Assembly: GCA_005805045.1 (NCBI GenBank)
Contig: SYNW01000123.1
Location: 1-16,436, forward strand
Direction of reading: 5' to 3'
Length of the DNA stretch: 16,436 nt
From: Actinomycetota bacterium
GTDB taxonomy: Bacteria; Actinomycetota; Acidimicrobiia; Acidimicrobiales; Ilumatobacteraceae
The first letter of the stretch is position 1; every line of letters begins with the position of its first letter. The position numbers and the translations under genes were made by a program. Positions 6,706 through 14,378 of this stretch are shown piece after piece. The notes beneath the pieces were generated by a model. It searched no databases. It worked only from the letters and a program-made list of their open reading frames with translations, and was not told the DNA's origin.

Positions 6706-7775
6706 GGTGCGACTTTTTCGGTAATTGGCTGGTACAACAGCACCCTCAAAAAGGAAAGGTTCGTTAAATCGGCAACCAGTTCAATCTCGAGCACCGGGCC
6801 GGCCGAGCCGAGTCTCTCGACTACTCGAGAAACACTGCCGACCAAGATGTCCGGTGGCGACAGACTTCGCGAACCACCTGCCGTCACGATCGGCACGCCC
6901 ACTTGAATGTCCCCGAAGCGCAACGAATTGTCGATGAATCGTACGATCGGCTTTCGCCCGGGTCCTCGTCCCTCAATTACCCCGGTTTCGCGAACAGCAA
7001 GATCACTCGCCAATGGCACCGTAATCGAAGTAACACCCGAAGGAGCTGCGGGCAACGTTGTTGGCGACGGGGTGAACCCGGCGATTGTCGTCGTGGTTGT
7101 GGTCGTCGTGGTCGAGACAGAACTGTCGAGTGTCGGCACTGGATCTATCGGCACGACAGGTGAAGGCGTCGCACTGTTGCTTTGCGCGATAGTTGTCGTT
7201 GTCGAGGCCGGGCGCGGAGTATTGATCACCTTGACCGACAACGCGAAGTCTGGATCGGTAATCAACATCACGACTGCGCGATCGCCGTAAACCTTGGTGA
7301 TCTTGCCGACAAGGCCTGCCGCATTAAGCACGGGCATGCCAACACGAATTCCGCTTTCGCTGCCTTGATTGATTTCGACTGTCTGCGCAAAATTTGTCGG
7401 AGAGTCACCAATTACCTGAGTGGTCACGGCGTTGATGCCTGCCAAAGTCGGCAAACCGTTGAGCGCGAGTAACTCTTGGGCAAGTCGCACCGAGGCGGCA
7501 GCGGCGATTGTCGCGCCTTCTTGCTGGGCCACTTTTTCGCGCAGACGATCGTTCTCGTCAAGAACCTCGTTGTAGTCAAAAACACCGTGCCAGGCATTAC
7601 TAATCGGTCGAGTTACGACTCGACTCGTACTTTCGACTGGTCGAAAAACGGCACCGAAAACCGAGCGCAAACCTGAAACCGTTGAAGAGCTCTGCAAATC
7701 AAGCGTGATCAGAATAATTGACGAGAGAATGAGCAGGATAATTGCTCGTCTTCTGGTTGATTGACCCGCTGCCAC
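6702..7775 (-). CDS. mreC: Cell shape-determining protein MreC
   Basis: A 357-residue protein. It has a short basic start, a membrane span at about residues 10-27, a coiled-coil stretch at about 68-105 (NDRLREKVAQQEG), and two beta-rich domains that form the MreC barrel (115-187 and 252-350). A low-complexity linker rich in Thr, Pro and Ser (about 190-250, including nine consecutive Thr at 222-230) separates the two halves. MreC is an extracytoplasmic scaffold that binds and activates PBP2 in the elongasome. The start is GTG at 7773-7775, 17 nt after the mreB stop, with AGGAAAG overlapping that stop region. The 3' end overlaps mreD by 4 nt. The sequence ends LSFLRVLLYQP, a typical MreC finish. 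Confidence 0.95.
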   Translation of the reverse strand: MAAGQSTRRRAIILLILSSIILITLDLQSSSTVSGLRSVFGAVFRPVESTSRVVTRPISNAWHGVFDYNEVLDENDRLREKVAQQEGATIAAAASVRLAQELLALNGLPTLAGINAVTTQVIGDSPTNFAQTVEINQGSESGIRVGMPVLNAAGLVGKITKVYGDRAVVMLITDPDFALSVKVINTPRPASTTTTIAQSNSATPSPVVPIDPVPTLDSSVSTTTTTTTTTIAGFTPSPTTLPAAPSGVTSITVPLASDLAVRETGVIEGRGPGRKPIVRFIDNSLRFGDIQVGVPIVTAGGSRSLSPPDILVGSVSRVVERLGSAGPVLEIELVADLTNLSFLRVLLYQPITEKVAP

Positions 7776-7792
7776 TAGTTGAAGACTCTTTC

Positions 7793-8827
7793 CTAAGAAA
7801 ATTCGCTTTGAACCGTCAAGCCCTTAATCGCCTCAAGATTTTCAAGTGTCATCCCCGCACCAAGAACCACGGCGAGCAGCGGCTCTGGCGCCACATAAGC
7901 CTGAATACCGGTTTCGTAGGTGACTCTTTCCGAAAGTCCGGCGAGCAATGCCCCACCACCAGCTAAAACCAAACCGTGACTAATAACATCAGCGGCAAGT
8001 TCTGGGGGCGTTCGCTCGAGAGTCTTTTTTATCGCATCAATGATTTTCAATACCGTTTCGTCAAGAGCCTCACGCACTTGCTGCGTTGTGACCGCCTGTG
8101 TTCGCGGTAGACCTGTCTTAACATCTCGTCCGCCCACATCTCCGACAGTTTCTTGTTCAAGTGGCCAAGCCGAGCCAAGCTGAATTTTCACTTCTTCTGC
8201 AGTATTGACGCCAATATCAAGATCAAAGTCATTCTTGAACAATCCGATGATCACGTCATTCAGTACATCGCCGCCAACTCGCACAGAGTTGGCTGTCACG
8301 ATGCCACCCAGCGAAATTACGGCGACTTCTGTTGTACCGCCGCCGATGTCGACAATCAAGTTTGCGCTCGGTTCGTGAACGGGAAGACCCGCCCCAATCG
8401 CGGCTGCCATCGCTTCTTCGATGATATAAACAGGTCGGCGCGCACCAGCAAACTCTGCAGCATCTTGAACTGCGCGGCGCTCAACACCCGTGACCTCGGA
8501 CGGCACGGCAACAATTACTCGTGGTTTGCTCCACCGACTCGTCGAGATTCGTTGCAAAAATTGCTTTAGCATTTGCTCACAAACGTCAAAATCTGCAATC
8601 ACACCATCTTTTAGTGGACGAACCAACCGGATATTCCTTGGTGCGCGACCCCACATTCTCTTTGCCTCGTGTCCGACGGCGACGACTTGACCACTGCGAA
8701 TATCAACCGCAACCATCGAAGGTTCGTTTAGCACCAAGCCCTGGCCTTTGACATAAACAAGTGTGTTGGCTGTGCCCAAGTCAACTGCGATGTCGCGACC
8801 CATCGAAAGAGGATTGCCCCTCGCCAT
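7793..8827 (-). CDS. mreB: Actin-like cell-shape protein MreB
   Basis: A 344-residue actin/Hsp70-fold ATPase of normal MreB length. Phosphate-1 loop DLGTANT is at 16-22, the catalytic region IIEEAMAAAIG is at 135-145 with the family Glu at 137-138, phosphate-2 VDIGGGTTE at 159-167, and the adenosine motif LAGGGALL at 288-295. MreB forms membrane-bound filaments that orient the PBP2/RodA machinery along the cell circumference. The ATG at 8825-8827 is 2 nt after the ndk stop, which suggests translational coupling; a second in-frame ATG at 8803 (MGRDIAVDLGT) is also possible. No long N-terminal amphipathic helix is seen. The canonical EEPMAAA is EEAMAAA here. mreC, mreD, mrdA and rodA follow directly. 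Confidence 0.97.
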   Translation of the reverse strand: MARGNPLSMGRDIAVDLGTANTLVYVKGQGLVLNEPSMVAVDIRSGQVVAVGHEAKRMWGRAPRNIRLVRPLKDGVIADFDVCEQMLKQFLQRISTSRWSKPRVIVAVPSEVTGVERRAVQDAAEFAGARRPVYIIEEAMAAAIGAGLPVHEPSANLIVDIGGGTTEVAVISLGGIVTANSVRVGGDVLNDVIIGLFKNDFDLDIGVNTAEEVKIQLGSAWPLEQETVGDVGGRDVKTGLPRTQAVTTQQVREALDETVLKIIDAIKKTLERTPPELAADVISHGLVLAGGGALLAGLSERVTYETGIQAYVAPEPLLAVVLGAGMTLENLEAIKGLTVQSEFS

Positions 8828-8829
8828 CT

Positions 8830-9255
8830 TTATGAGGTTCTCTTTGCAAAGTTTGGAAAGAATATTTCAAGTTCACGTGCAGCAGATGCGGCCGAGTCGC
8901 TACCGTGCACAAGATTTTCGGTGAAAATCGTGCCAAGGTCACCACGAATCGTGCCCGGCGCAGCGGTGCGTGGATTTGTCGCGCCCATCATTGCGCGAAC
9001 GATCTCCCATGTGTCTTCTGGTCCTTCTAGAGCCAAAGCAACTACTGGACCACGCGACATGAAAGCAACCAACTCGGCATAGAAGCCCTTACCTTGATGT
9101 TCTTGATAGTGACGAGCGAGTGTTGCCGAATCAAGTAGGCGAAGTTCCATGCCGACGATTTTCAGACCTTTGGCTTCAAAGCGCCCGAGAATTTCACCGA
9201 CTAAATTTCTCTCGACGGCATCTGGCTTCAACAAAACAAGCGTGCGATTTGACAT
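8830..9255 (-). CDS. ndk: Nucleoside diphosphate kinase
   Basis: A 141-residue protein of normal length. It carries the catalytic histidine H117 in NLVHGSDS, which takes up the gamma-phosphate, the nucleotide-binding Lys K10 in LLKPDAV, and NPRTAAPGTIRGD at 94-106. The cytosolic enzyme equilibrates nucleoside di- and triphosphates. It lies between folC (42-nt gap upstream) and mreB (2-nt gap downstream), as in Streptomyces-type clusters. The ATG is at 9253-9255; only a short AAGG lies very close to it. The tight coupling to mreB links nucleotide supply to the cell-shape operon by position only; there is no direct functional evidence. Confidence 0.98.
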   Translation of the reverse strand: MSNRTLVLLKPDAVERNLVGEILGRFEAKGLKIVGMELRLLDSATLARHYQEHQGKGFYAELVAFMSRGPVVALALEGPEDTWEIVRAMMGATNPRTAAPGTIRGDLGTIFTENLVHGSDSAASAARELEIFFPNFAKRTS

Positions 9256-9297
9256 ACCTTAAGGCTAAAGGTTTATTGACTGCCTCGCACGTAACAA

Positions 9298-10596
9298 CTA
9301 TTTCTTGGCTTTACTCAGCAGATAAGCACGTGCTGCGCTGACGATGTACAGCGAGCCCGAGATCAATACTGCATCATCCGCATCGGCAACTTTAAGTGCC
9401 ATCTCGCATGCTTGCTCGACCGAGTCAGCGACCCGAACATCGTTGCAACCAATATTTTGCGCAACAATTGCCATCTCTTGAGCCGCAAGACCTCTTGGGT
9501 TTGGCGGCATGCATGTTATGACGACATCAAAATCAATCGCGCGCAATGCCGAAAGTAAATCTTCTGGATTACGGCTAAGCAACGCACCTGTAACCAAAAT
9601 TTTTCGACCTTGAGTGCTGAAATCGGCGAAGAAAACCTCTGAGCAAACTTCGGCACCAGCAGGATTGTGTGCGCCGTCGATGACCACGAGTGGACGGTGA
9701 CCCATCACCTCAAACCGACCTGGCATCGAAACCATCGACATACCGTGATCCAAAATTTCTCGATTGATTGCATCGTCAAAGAAAGCCTCAACCGCACAGA
9801 TCGCCAACGATGTGTTGTCTCCTTGATGCTGTCCATGCAGTGGCACTAAGACATCTTCGTACCTAGCACGATTGGTGCGCACCGTGATCATGCGCCCGCC
9901 TATCGCCAAAAAATTATCTTCACAGGCAAAATCTTCGTCACGAATCAGTCGGGCCCGGGCAGGTTCTGCCAAAAAAATTTCACGGAGAACTTCATCGGTC
10001 TCGCCGAGAATCAAAGCGCTCGAAGGCTTGATTACTCCAGCTTTTTCTTTGGCAATATGACTAACTGTTGGGCCTGCATACTCCATATGGTCAAGCGCAA
10101 TGTTCGTGACTACCGCTACGTCCGAATTGACAACATTCGTCGCATCCCAACGCCCAAGCATGCCAACTTCAATCACGGCGACATCCACGGCCTGATCGGC
10201 GAACCAGCGAAACATAGCCGCTGTCATTACTTCGAAGAAACTTGGTCGAACGCCAGCAATAATTTCAAGATCAGAAATTGCGCCGATTTGAAGCCCGAAT
10301 TCGTCATCGTCTATCGGCTCGCCGTTGATGCAGATTCGGTCGTTGATCCGATTGATGTGAGGACTGGAATAGGTCCCGACCCGCAACCCATGGGCGATCA
10401 ACAACTTGGTGATGATTTGAGCGGTTGAACCTTTGCCATTAGTACCCGTGATGTGAATGCTGCGGTATGAATGTTGGGGGTTGGCAATTGCATCAAGAAG
10501 CTTCTCGATGTTTTGCGTGGACGGTGAGTCGATCCGACCTGTCCGCTCATAACTTGAATGCTCGTCGAGATACCGCAAGGCATCGGCGTATTGCAC
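9298..10596 (-). CDS. folC: Folylpolyglutamate synthase / dihydrofolate synthase
   Basis: A 432-residue Mur-ligase-type ATP-dependent enzyme. The P-loop GTNGKGST is at 51-58, the TYSSPH substrate loop at 75-80, HIAKEKAGVIK at 180-190 contains the region of the carbamylated lysine, and DGAHNPAGAE at 307-316 marks the C-terminal ligase domain. It adds glutamate residues to folates and, in bifunctional forms, to dihydropteroate. The start is GTG at 10594-10596, 15 nt after the clpX stop, with no clear ribosome-binding site, so translation may depend on coupling. valS, which lies between clpX and folC in many actinomycetes, is not here. Which of the two activities is present cannot be decided from sequence alone. 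Confidence 0.96.
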   Translation of the reverse strand: MQYADALRYLDEHSSYERTGRIDSPSTQNIEKLLDAIANPQHSYRSIHITGTNGKGSTAQIITKLLIAHGLRVGTYSSPHINRINDRICINGEPIDDDEFGLQIGAISDLEIIAGVRPSFFEVMTAAMFRWFADQAVDVAVIEVGMLGRWDATNVVNSDVAVVTNIALDHMEYAGPTVSHIAKEKAGVIKPSSALILGETDEVLREIFLAEPARARLIRDEDFACEDNFLAIGGRMITVRTNRARYEDVLVPLHGQHQGDNTSLAICAVEAFFDDAINREILDHGMSMVSMPGRFEVMGHRPLVVIDGAHNPAGAEVCSEVFFADFSTQGRKILVTGALLSRNPEDLLSALRAIDFDVVITCMPPNPRGLAAQEMAIVAQNIGCNDVRVADSVEQACEMALKVADADDAVLISGSLYIVSAARAYLLSKAKK

Positions 10597-10611
10597 GACG
10601 AACTTGTTCTT

Positions 10612-11889
10612 TTATGAAGCGGCGCGCCGTTGACGCGTGACGCGAGTACTTCGGTTGACCAAAGTCGGTGCCGAGACTTTGTTAACCGCATTGAGATCAA
10701 TCACAACTTTGGCTACGTCTGTGCGCCCTGGCAGGTCGTACATCATTTCGAGCAGAACTTCTTCAAGAATCGCCCGCAGACCCCGTGCGCCCGTACCACG
10801 AGTCAATGCTTGATCGGCAACTGCCTCAAGCGCCTCGGTAGAAAATTCGAGCTCGACGTCTTCGAATTCAAAAAACTTTTGGTATTGCTTGAGCAGAGCA
10901 TTTTTGGGCTCGGTCAGAATTTTGATCAGTGCCAAACGATCAAGACTGTGCACCGCGCCAATCATCGGTAGTCGACCGACGAACTCTGGAATCATGCCGT
11001 ACTTCAACAAGTCTTCTGGCAAGACTTTGGCGAATAGTTCGCCGGGGTCTCTATCTTTCTTCGACTTCACTTGAGCATGAAAGCCAACACCTTTTTGCCC
11101 TATTCGTGAAGCGATGATCTGGTCAAGACCTGCGAATGCTCCACCACAAATAAACAGCACGTTTGTCGTGTCAATTTGAATGAATTCTTGATGGGGATGT
11201 TTGCGCCCACCCTGAGGTGGTACCGAGGCAACGGTGCCTTCAAGAATTTTCAGCAACGCCTGCTGCACACCGTCACCCGAAACATCGCGCGGGATCGACG
11301 GGTTTTCGCTCGTGCGGGCGACTTTGTCGATTTCATCGATGTACACGATGCCCGACTCGGCTTTTTTGACGTCGAAATCAGCCGCCTGAAGCAACTTCAG
11401 CAAGATGTTTTCGACATCTTCGCCTACATAACCGGCCTCCGTCAATGCTGTGGCATCGGCAATAGCAAACGGCACATTAAGCAGCCTCGCCAGGGTTTGC
11501 GCCATATGGGTTTTGCCGCAACCGGTCGGTCCGAGCAACAAGATATTGCTCTTCGACAATTCAATGTCGTCGCGCCGAGTTGATGAATTCTGTTTGTACT
11601 GAATTCGGCGATAGTGATTGAATACTGCAACCGCCAAAACTTTTTTGGCGACATCTTGCCCAACCACATAGTCATCGAGGAAGGCGCGAATCTCACGTGG
11701 ATTCGGAAGTTTCTCGAGACTGGCTTCTATCTGTTCGGTATTCTCTTCGTCGATGATTACGTTGCACAGATCAATGCACTCGTTGCATACGTAGACACCG
11801 GGGCCGGCGATCAACTTAGTGACTTGTTTTTGCGACTTGCCGCAGAACGAACACTTTACGAGTTCTACCGAATCTCCGAACTTGGCCAT
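10612..11889 (-). CDS. clpX: ATP-dependent Clp protease ATP-binding subunit ClpX
   Basis: A 425-residue AAA+ unfoldase. The N-terminal C4 zinc finger has C13, C16, C35 and C38. Walker A GPTGCGKT is at 120-127, the pore loop GYVG at 153-156, Walker B VYIDEID at 182-188 and the RKH loop at 229-231. The ClpP-docking loop reads KGVGF (266-270), a VGF version of the IGF motif. ClpX recognises and unfolds substrates, including ssrA-tagged proteins, and feeds them into ClpP. The ATG at 11887-11889 is preceded by a strong GAGGAG. It lies 19 nt after clpP, so both are one transcription unit. Confidence 0.98.
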   Translation of the reverse strand: MAKFGDSVELVKCSFCGKSQKQVTKLIAGPGVYVCNECIDLCNVIIDEENTEQIEASLEKLPNPREIRAFLDDYVVGQDVAKKVLAVAVFNHYRRIQYKQNSSTRRDDIELSKSNILLLGPTGCGKTHMAQTLARLLNVPFAIADATALTEAGYVGEDVENILLKLLQAADFDVKKAESGIVYIDEIDKVARTSENPSIPRDVSGDGVQQALLKILEGTVASVPPQGGRKHPHQEFIQIDTTNVLFICGGAFAGLDQIIASRIGQKGVGFHAQVKSKKDRDPGELFAKVLPEDLLKYGMIPEFVGRLPMIGAVHSLDRLALIKILTEPKNALLKQYQKFFEFEDVELEFSTEALEAVADQALTRGTGARGLRAILEEVLLEMMYDLPGRTDVAKVVIDLNAVNKVSAPTLVNRSTRVTRQRRAAS

Positions 11890-11908
11890 TAGCTCCTCGT
11901 TTCAGTTT

Positions 11909-12538
11909 TCAACGAATAGGTCCAGAACGATCAGCAAAGGCCCGAGTCGAAATCACTTCATCAATAATGCCGTACTCTTTGGCCGCTGCCGCTTCCATCA
12001 CGAAATCACGATCTGTGTCTTTATGAATTCGTTCAATCGGTTGCCCAGTGTGGTTCGCGAGAATCTCTTCCAGAATGTCTCGCATCCGCAAAATTTCGCG
12101 GGCGGCTAATTCAAGATCTGTCACCTGTGAATAGCCCACTTGCGCATAGGGCTGGTGCAACAAGACTCTCGAGTGCGGCAGCGCCAAGCGCTTGCCTTTT
12201 GTTCCGGCGGCAAGAAGCACCGCGGCAGCCGACGCAGCTTGACCTAAACAAATAGTCGCGATGTCGTTCTTGATGAATTGCATCGTGTCATAAATGGCAA
12301 ACAACGCCGAGATGTCACCGCCAGGGCTGTTGATATAAATGTTGATGTCTTTGTCCGGGTTTTCACTTTCAAGGTGAATCAACTGTGCGCAAACAAGATT
12401 GGCTATCGTGTCGTCGATCGGCGTGCCGAGAATGATGATGTTCTCTTTGAGCAGGCGACTATAAAGGTCGTAGACACGTTCGCCACGGCTGGTTTGCTCA
12501 GTGACGTTGGGAACATAATAATTGCGAACAAAATCCAC
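11909..12538 (-). CDS. clpP: ATP-dependent Clp protease proteolytic subunit (ClpP2-type)
   Basis: A 209-residue serine peptidase with the catalytic triad S103 (GQAAS), H128 (LLHQP) and D178 (DTDRD). The nucleophile region reads CLGQAASAAAVLLAAGT, like actinobacterial ClpP2 rather than ClpP1 (GMAASMG). It forms tetradecameric chambers that degrade substrates delivered by ClpX. I chose GTG at 12536-12538 because AAGAGG lies 8 nt upstream; a GTG nine bases earlier (12547) would add three residues but overlaps that site. In mycobacteria and Streptomyces two clpP genes sit here in tandem; only one is present. It follows tig after a 125-nt gap and precedes clpX by 19 nt. Confidence 0.96.
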   Translation of the reverse strand: MDFVRNYYVPNVTEQTSRGERVYDLYSRLLKENIIILGTPIDDTIANLVCAQLIHLESENPDKDINIYINSPGGDISALFAIYDTMQFIKNDIATICLGQAASAAAVLLAAGTKGKRLALPHSRVLLHQPYAQVGYSQVTDLELAAREILRMRDILEEILANHTGQPIERIHKDTDRDFVMEAAAAKEYGIIDEVISTRAFADRSGPIR

Positions 12539-12546
12539 GGAAAACA

Positions 12547-12552
12547 CCTCTT
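12547..12552 (-). promoter_or_regulatory. clpP ribosome-binding site
   Basis: The minus strand reads AAGAGG here, 8 nt before the GTG at 12536-12538. It overlaps the alternative GTG at 12545-12547, which therefore cannot use it. This decides the preferred clpP start. Confidence 0.6.
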
Positions 12553-12578
12553 GTCAAACTATGTAACTCAAGCACCAG

Positions 12579-12607
12579 TTTTTAATGCTTTTGTTTATTG
12601 CTAACAA
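12579..12607 (-). promoter_or_regulatory. Candidate promoter of clpP-clpX
   Basis: In the gap between tig and clpP the minus strand shows TTGTTA (12602-12607), a 17-nt spacer, then TAAAAA (12579-12584), each matching 4 of 6 consensus positions. It would start a transcript with a leader of about 30-35 nt. The gap is AT-rich compared with the flanking genes. No intrinsic terminator for tig is visible, so read-through is also possible. Confidence 0.33.
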
Positions 12608-12663
12608 CGCTAGTTCGTAAGCCTGGGTTTTTGCGGACAATAACAAGCCATATTTATCAAGTC

Positions 12664-14034
12664 TTAGTGCTTGTGCCCTTGATCCTCTTCATGAACTGCA
12701 TGCTCTAAATCGTCGTGACTTTGCTCACCCAAAATTGTTTCGTTGTCAATTGGCTTGCCTTTGTCGTCAACAAATTCGGCATTGTGCAATAACCAATCAA
12801 TTGCCTTTGACTTCGCGATCTGCGCTTCCAAATCGGCGATGGCATCATTTTTATCGTATGCCTTGCGAATCGCTGCTGGTTTCTTTTTGAGTTGCGTAGC
12901 GATGCGATCGAACTGGCGTGAGAGGTCTTCTTCGCTGGCTTCAAGACTTTCGGCAACGGCAACTGCGCGCAACGCGATATCAACTTTTGTCGCCAGCACA
13001 GACTGCTCTTTGAGTGCGTCGACGAATTGCTCGGCTGTCTGCTGAGTGACAGAAAGCCACTGCTCCATCGAAATTCCTTGCGACTCAAATTGTTTGAGAG
13101 TGTTCTGCACGCGACCACGCAAGTCACTCGTGACCATCGCTTCTGGTGCTTCAATCTCCAACAGAGCAGCAAGCGCCGCCGTCGTTTTCTCGACCACAGT
13201 GTTGCGAACTTGATTCAGGCGTGAATCTTCGATTCGTGTTCGCGCTGCAGTTCTCCATGCTTCGATAGTCTCATGTTCGGCAAGGTGTTCGGCTACCCAC
13301 TCGTCTGTGAGTTCCGGCAAAACTTGTTCTTGAATTTTTTTAATTGTTACGACAAAGTCGGCGACCTCCGTCATGCCCGAAGGAAGCGACGAAAATTCAA
13401 GTTTCTGACCCGTCTTGGCGCCAATGATTTGCTTGTCGAAATCTTCGGCGACCCAACCGCGCCCAACTTCGTAGAGCCAGTCGTCAACATTGAGACCCGG
13501 CAGTGGCTCACCGTTGCGCGAACCAACAAGATCGAGGGTCACCTGATCATCAACTTGGGCCACACGGTCTACATCAGCAAGAGTCGCGTGGCGCTTGCGC
13601 TCATATTTCACTACTTCTTCAATGTCGTCATCGGTAGCAACAAGTGATGGCATCTCTACTTTTAATTTCTTGTAACCTGCAATTTCTACAACAGGGCGAA
13701 TTTCACAAGTTGCGTCGAATGCCACGTTGCCATTTTCTTGTCCGCTTGTGAGGTTTACTTCGGGGGTGGCGATGATGTCAAGGTCGTGTTCACGAACCGC
13801 AAGTGCCAACGACGCCGGAATCGCGTCCTCGATGGCCTGTGAGCGAGCCGCCTCTGAGCCGATTTGCGCCTCAATCAATTGGCGCGGTGCCTTACCTTGA
13901 CGAAAGCCGGGAATGCGGATCTGCATCGAGATCTTGCGGAAAGCGCCGTCAAGATAACGATCAAATTCGGTCTCCTCAACTTCAATAGAGAGTTTGATTT
14001 TGTTGCCTTCGAGGGCTTCGAGTGTCGTTTTCAC
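12664..14034 (-). CDS. tig: Trigger factor (ribosome-associated chaperone)
   Basis: A 456-residue protein with all three trigger-factor parts. The N-terminal ribosome-binding domain carries the signature GFRQGKAP at 43-50, which docks at L23 by the exit tunnel. The FKBP-type prolyl isomerase domain spans about 150-240. The helical C-terminal chaperone domain follows to about 420, ending in an acidic, His-rich tail (GHKH). It binds nascent chains and assists folding. The start is GTG at 14032-14034 with no Shine-Dalgarno sequence, so initiation may be leaderless or weak. The neighbouring clpP and clpX are the usual partners of tig in bacteria. The next gene upstream is divergent, with only about 29 nt between starts. 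Confidence 0.97.
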   Translation of the reverse strand: MKTTLEALEGNKIKLSIEVEETEFDRYLDGAFRKISMQIRIPGFRQGKAPRQLIEAQIGSEAARSQAIEDAIPASLALAVREHDLDIIATPEVNLTSGQENGNVAFDATCEIRPVVEIAGYKKLKVEMPSLVATDDDIEEVVKYERKRHATLADVDRVAQVDDQVTLDLVGSRNGEPLPGLNVDDWLYEVGRGWVAEDFDKQIIGAKTGQKLEFSSLPSGMTEVADFVVTIKKIQEQVLPELTDEWVAEHLAEHETIEAWRTAARTRIEDSRLNQVRNTVVEKTTAALAALLEIEAPEAMVTSDLRGRVQNTLKQFESQGISMEQWLSVTQQTAEQFVDALKEQSVLATKVDIALRAVAVAESLEASEEDLSRQFDRIATQLKKKPAAIRKAYDKNDAIADLEAQIAKSKAIDWLLHNAEFVDDKGKPIDNETILGEQSHDDLEHAVHEEDQGHKH

Positions 14035-14063
14035 AGTGCCGAGCAGTGTATCTGTGGCAAACT
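14035..14063. promoter_or_regulatory. Very short divergent intergenic region
   Basis: Only 29 nt separate the GTG of tig (-) from the first ATG of the small plus-strand gene. Rightward, TTTTCA (14028-14033) and TATCTG (14050-14055) with a 16-nt spacer could give a start site next to ATG 14064, producing a leaderless mRNA. I see no convincing leftward pair. Neither gene has a Shine-Dalgarno sequence, which fits leaderless transcripts on both sides. This is inferred from spacing more than from motifs. Confidence 0.35.
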
Positions 14064-14378
14064 ATGACTATGGCTACGACTGCAAATGCGAATGAATCTT
14101 CTTCTGCCCCGCAAGGCTGGAAACCTCATGCCCTCGCAAATCCGCATGCCAATCAGATTGACCTGAGCATGGGTGACACGGTGCGATCAACAGTTGAACT
14201 GACTGGGGTTCCGGTCGGCTGTGAAGGCAAAGTGATTCTGGCCAATGGTTTCAACTGGTTGAGATACCGCGTGCGATTTTCTAACGGAGTCGAAGTTGGC
14301 GACCTTGACCAGCGCAACATCGAGCCAATCGGCAAGACTGCCAAACGACTCGCGAAAATTGCCAAACGCGCAAAATAA
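14064..14378 (+). CDS. Small conserved-looking protein, SH3/KOW-like barrel
   Basis: A 104-residue protein I do not recognise by name. Residues 1-35 are Ala/Asn/Ser-rich and probably disordered. Residues 36-90 look like a small beta barrel: MGDTVRSTVELTGVPVGCEG, a turn, then WLRYRVRFSNGVEVGDLD, a pattern typical of SH3-like or KOW-like folds. The C-terminus is a short basic helix rich in Lys and Arg (KTAKRLAKIAKRAK), which suggests nucleic-acid or membrane-surface contact. Two ATGs (14064 and 14070) are possible; there is no ribosome-binding site. It is divergent from tig, and its 3' end overlaps the probable start of the aminotransferase-fold gene by about 20 nt. Function unknown. Confidence 0.75.
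   Translation: MTMATTANANESSSAPQGWKPHALANPHANQIDLSMGDTVRSTVELTGVPVGCEGKVILANGFNWLRYRVRFSNGVEVGDLDQRNIEPIGKTAKRLAKIAKRAK

Noticed and set aside
12595..12630. ClgR-type operator upstream of clpP
   Set aside because: CGAACTAGCG and the imperfect CTAAC/GCTAG repeat vaguely resemble the ClgR box, but the spacing of the half-sites is wrong.
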